Below are positions 63,143 to 64,000 of a stretch of DNA of 64,000 nucleotides, in pieces. The notes under the pieces were generated by a model. It did not search any database, was not told the DNA's origin, and was given only the letters and a program-made list of their open reading frames with translations. The DNA comes from Reichenbachiella agarivorans. GTDB lineage: Bacteria > Bacteroidota > Bacteroidia > Cytophagales > Cyclobacteriaceae. The stretch is from contig NZ_CP106679.1 of the NCBI RefSeq assembly GCF_025502585.1, forward strand, positions 4,371,501-4,435,500, read 5' to 3'. The position numbers were made by a program, and so were the translations under genes. How positions within the stretch are numbered: position 1 is the first letter of the stretch; every line of letters starts with the position of its first letter.

Positions 63143-64000
63143 TCATGAAGAAGCTTCTGTCCTTTTCACGATTTTCACAATGCGGCTGTAGATGATCTCT
63201 GATAAATTCCAAGTGGTCCCACCTGCTGTATTTACAAACTGAACAACGACCGCATCAATATCTTTGTGATACCTGGCAATACTTGAGTATCCTGGCAATA
63301 ATCCTGTGTGCCCATATTCATAAATAGATGAATAAATAGCTTGTTCATTCTCATTTAGCAAAGAGCCATCGTTCAGTGCCCGCAAGAAAATCCCCACATC
63401 CTCTGCTGTAGCTACCATAGAGCCGGCAGGGTTTACAAAATCATTAGACTTTATATCGTCATCATACCCTACATAATACCCACTCATAACATCTTCTAAA
63501 TCCACTTCACTTAGCAAACTATACGTATTGTCCAGCTTTAGCGGGACCAAAATCTCCCTCTTGATATATTGGTGATGACTATACCTCAATGTTTTATCAA
63601 GGATTTCGCCTATCAACAAATAATTGGTATTTGAATAGCTATATTTTTTATCAGGTTCAAAATCAGCGGGCATATCCAGTACTAAATCGAGCGATTCTTT
63701 GTTGTTTTTGGAGTAGTCATTTTCCCAAAAACCAGGAGAGTCTGTGTAGTTGGGAATACCGCTCCGATGCTGCACCATCATTCTCAGGGTGATTCTATCC
63801 GCATTTGCTATCCTACCAGCAAGTTTGGGTAAGTAATCAGCGAGGGTTTTATCCAAATCCAAACGTCCGTCATGAACCAGTTTGGTCGTAGCAACAGCCA
63901 CATATAGCTTGGTGATACTCGCTATCTTGAATAAGGCCTCTGGATAGGCTGGTATTTTGTTTTTTCGGTCGTGCCATCCAGCGGCATAAAACTCCGGCGG
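63143..64000 (-). CDS. Beta-lactamase-family serine hydrolase (class C-like), 5' truncated by the window edge
   Basis: At least 286 codons. The frame stays open from the GTG at 63901 to the window end; codons above it read ALFKIASITKLYVAV, which places the nucleophile in SITK (S-x-x-K). The later YSN (YSYSNTNYLL) and HTG (YGHTGLLPGYSS) match the class C/PBP4-like Y-x-N and [HK]-T-G motifs. So the true start is beyond 64000. Such proteins are D-alanyl-D-alanine carboxypeptidases, esterases or peptidases; true beta-lactamase activity is not implied. Confidence 0.9.
   Translation of the reverse strand, partial: PPEFYAAGWHDRKNKIPAYPEALFKIASITKLYVAVATTKLVHDGRLDLDKTLADYLPKLAGRIANADRITLRMMVQHRSGIPNYTDSPGFWENDYSKNNKESLDLVLDMPADFEPDKKYSYSNTNYLLIGEILDKTLRYSHHQYIKREILVPLKLDNTYSLLSEVDLEDVMSGYYVGYDDDIKSNDFVNPAGSMVATAEDVGIFLRALNDGSLLNENEQAIYSSIYEYGHTGLLPGYSSIARYHKDIDAVVVQFVNTAGGTTWNLSEIIYSRIVKIVKRTEASS

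Overview
The window is a stretch of chromosome from a Bacteroidota bacterium, most likely a marine-type Cytophagales (Reichenbachiella-like; the genus is an inference). Three things point there: C-terminal type IX secretion sorting domains (51876-53012 and 54228-57017), a PorT-like outer-membrane barrel, and many promoters matching the Bacteroidota -7 box TAnnTTTG. Genes are dense and mostly housekeeping or envelope functions. I see no tRNA, rRNA, CRISPR array, prophage or intact insertion sequence. Both edges cut genes: a fatty acid desaturase at the left and a beta-lactamase-family serine hydrolase at the right.

Layout. 0-9 kb: desaturase, a lysine-rich exported protein, a VOC protein, a SET-domain protein, ATP-type PEP carboxykinase (pckA), then a likely operon of a DASS/SLC13 transporter, a cNMP-domain histidine kinase, a stand-alone receiver and an outer-membrane porin. 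9-19 kb: a decayed FtsX-type permease remnant, a metzincin lipoprotein, a long acyl-CoA dehydrogenase, a DUF1080 lipoprotein, TonB, FKBP isomerase, a PhoD-like phosphatase and a Gly/Ser/Thr-linker lipoprotein. 19-31 kb: the queD-U32-ferredoxin cluster, RluA-type pseudouridine synthase, YhhN, an MFS exporter, the divergent envelope pair lptD / amidase-mlaD, a TPR protein with an orphan histidine-phosphotransfer domain, and hemE. 31-49 kb: hybrid kinase, aminotransferase, recR-clpS, NlpC/P60 peptidase, miaA, a SiaC-like protein, 2-oxoacid dehydrogenase E2, cinA, two small exported proteins, a FadH-like flavoenzyme, an HGSNAT-like/GH20 pair, a DUF3703 protein and a methionine aminopeptidase. 49-64 kb: RidA, a divergent LysR/HPP pair, a T9SS protein, an EamA transporter, a large BNR/sortilin-like lipoprotein, GDPD with a membrane protein, fabF, and periplasmic or lipoprotein genes.

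Signals beyond the genes: (1) intergenic tracts with a seven-base period, often beginning at a stop codon, at no fewer than seven places; (2) two palindrome-rich gene-free islands (44.65-45.58 kb and 58.62-59.38 kb); (3) a 70-bp-spaced pair of ACTACGTAnT sites between the LysR and HPP genes; (4) several -7 boxes only 4-6 nt from a start codon, suggesting leaderless mRNAs; (5) a RecR with a contracted zinc motif and lost TOPRIM-region acids; (6) a transporter/sensor/receiver/porin module that may be a substrate-responsive uptake system. I did not find a clear defence island or biosynthetic cluster; the module at 4.5-9.2 kb and the period-7 tracts are the best candidates for something undescribed.
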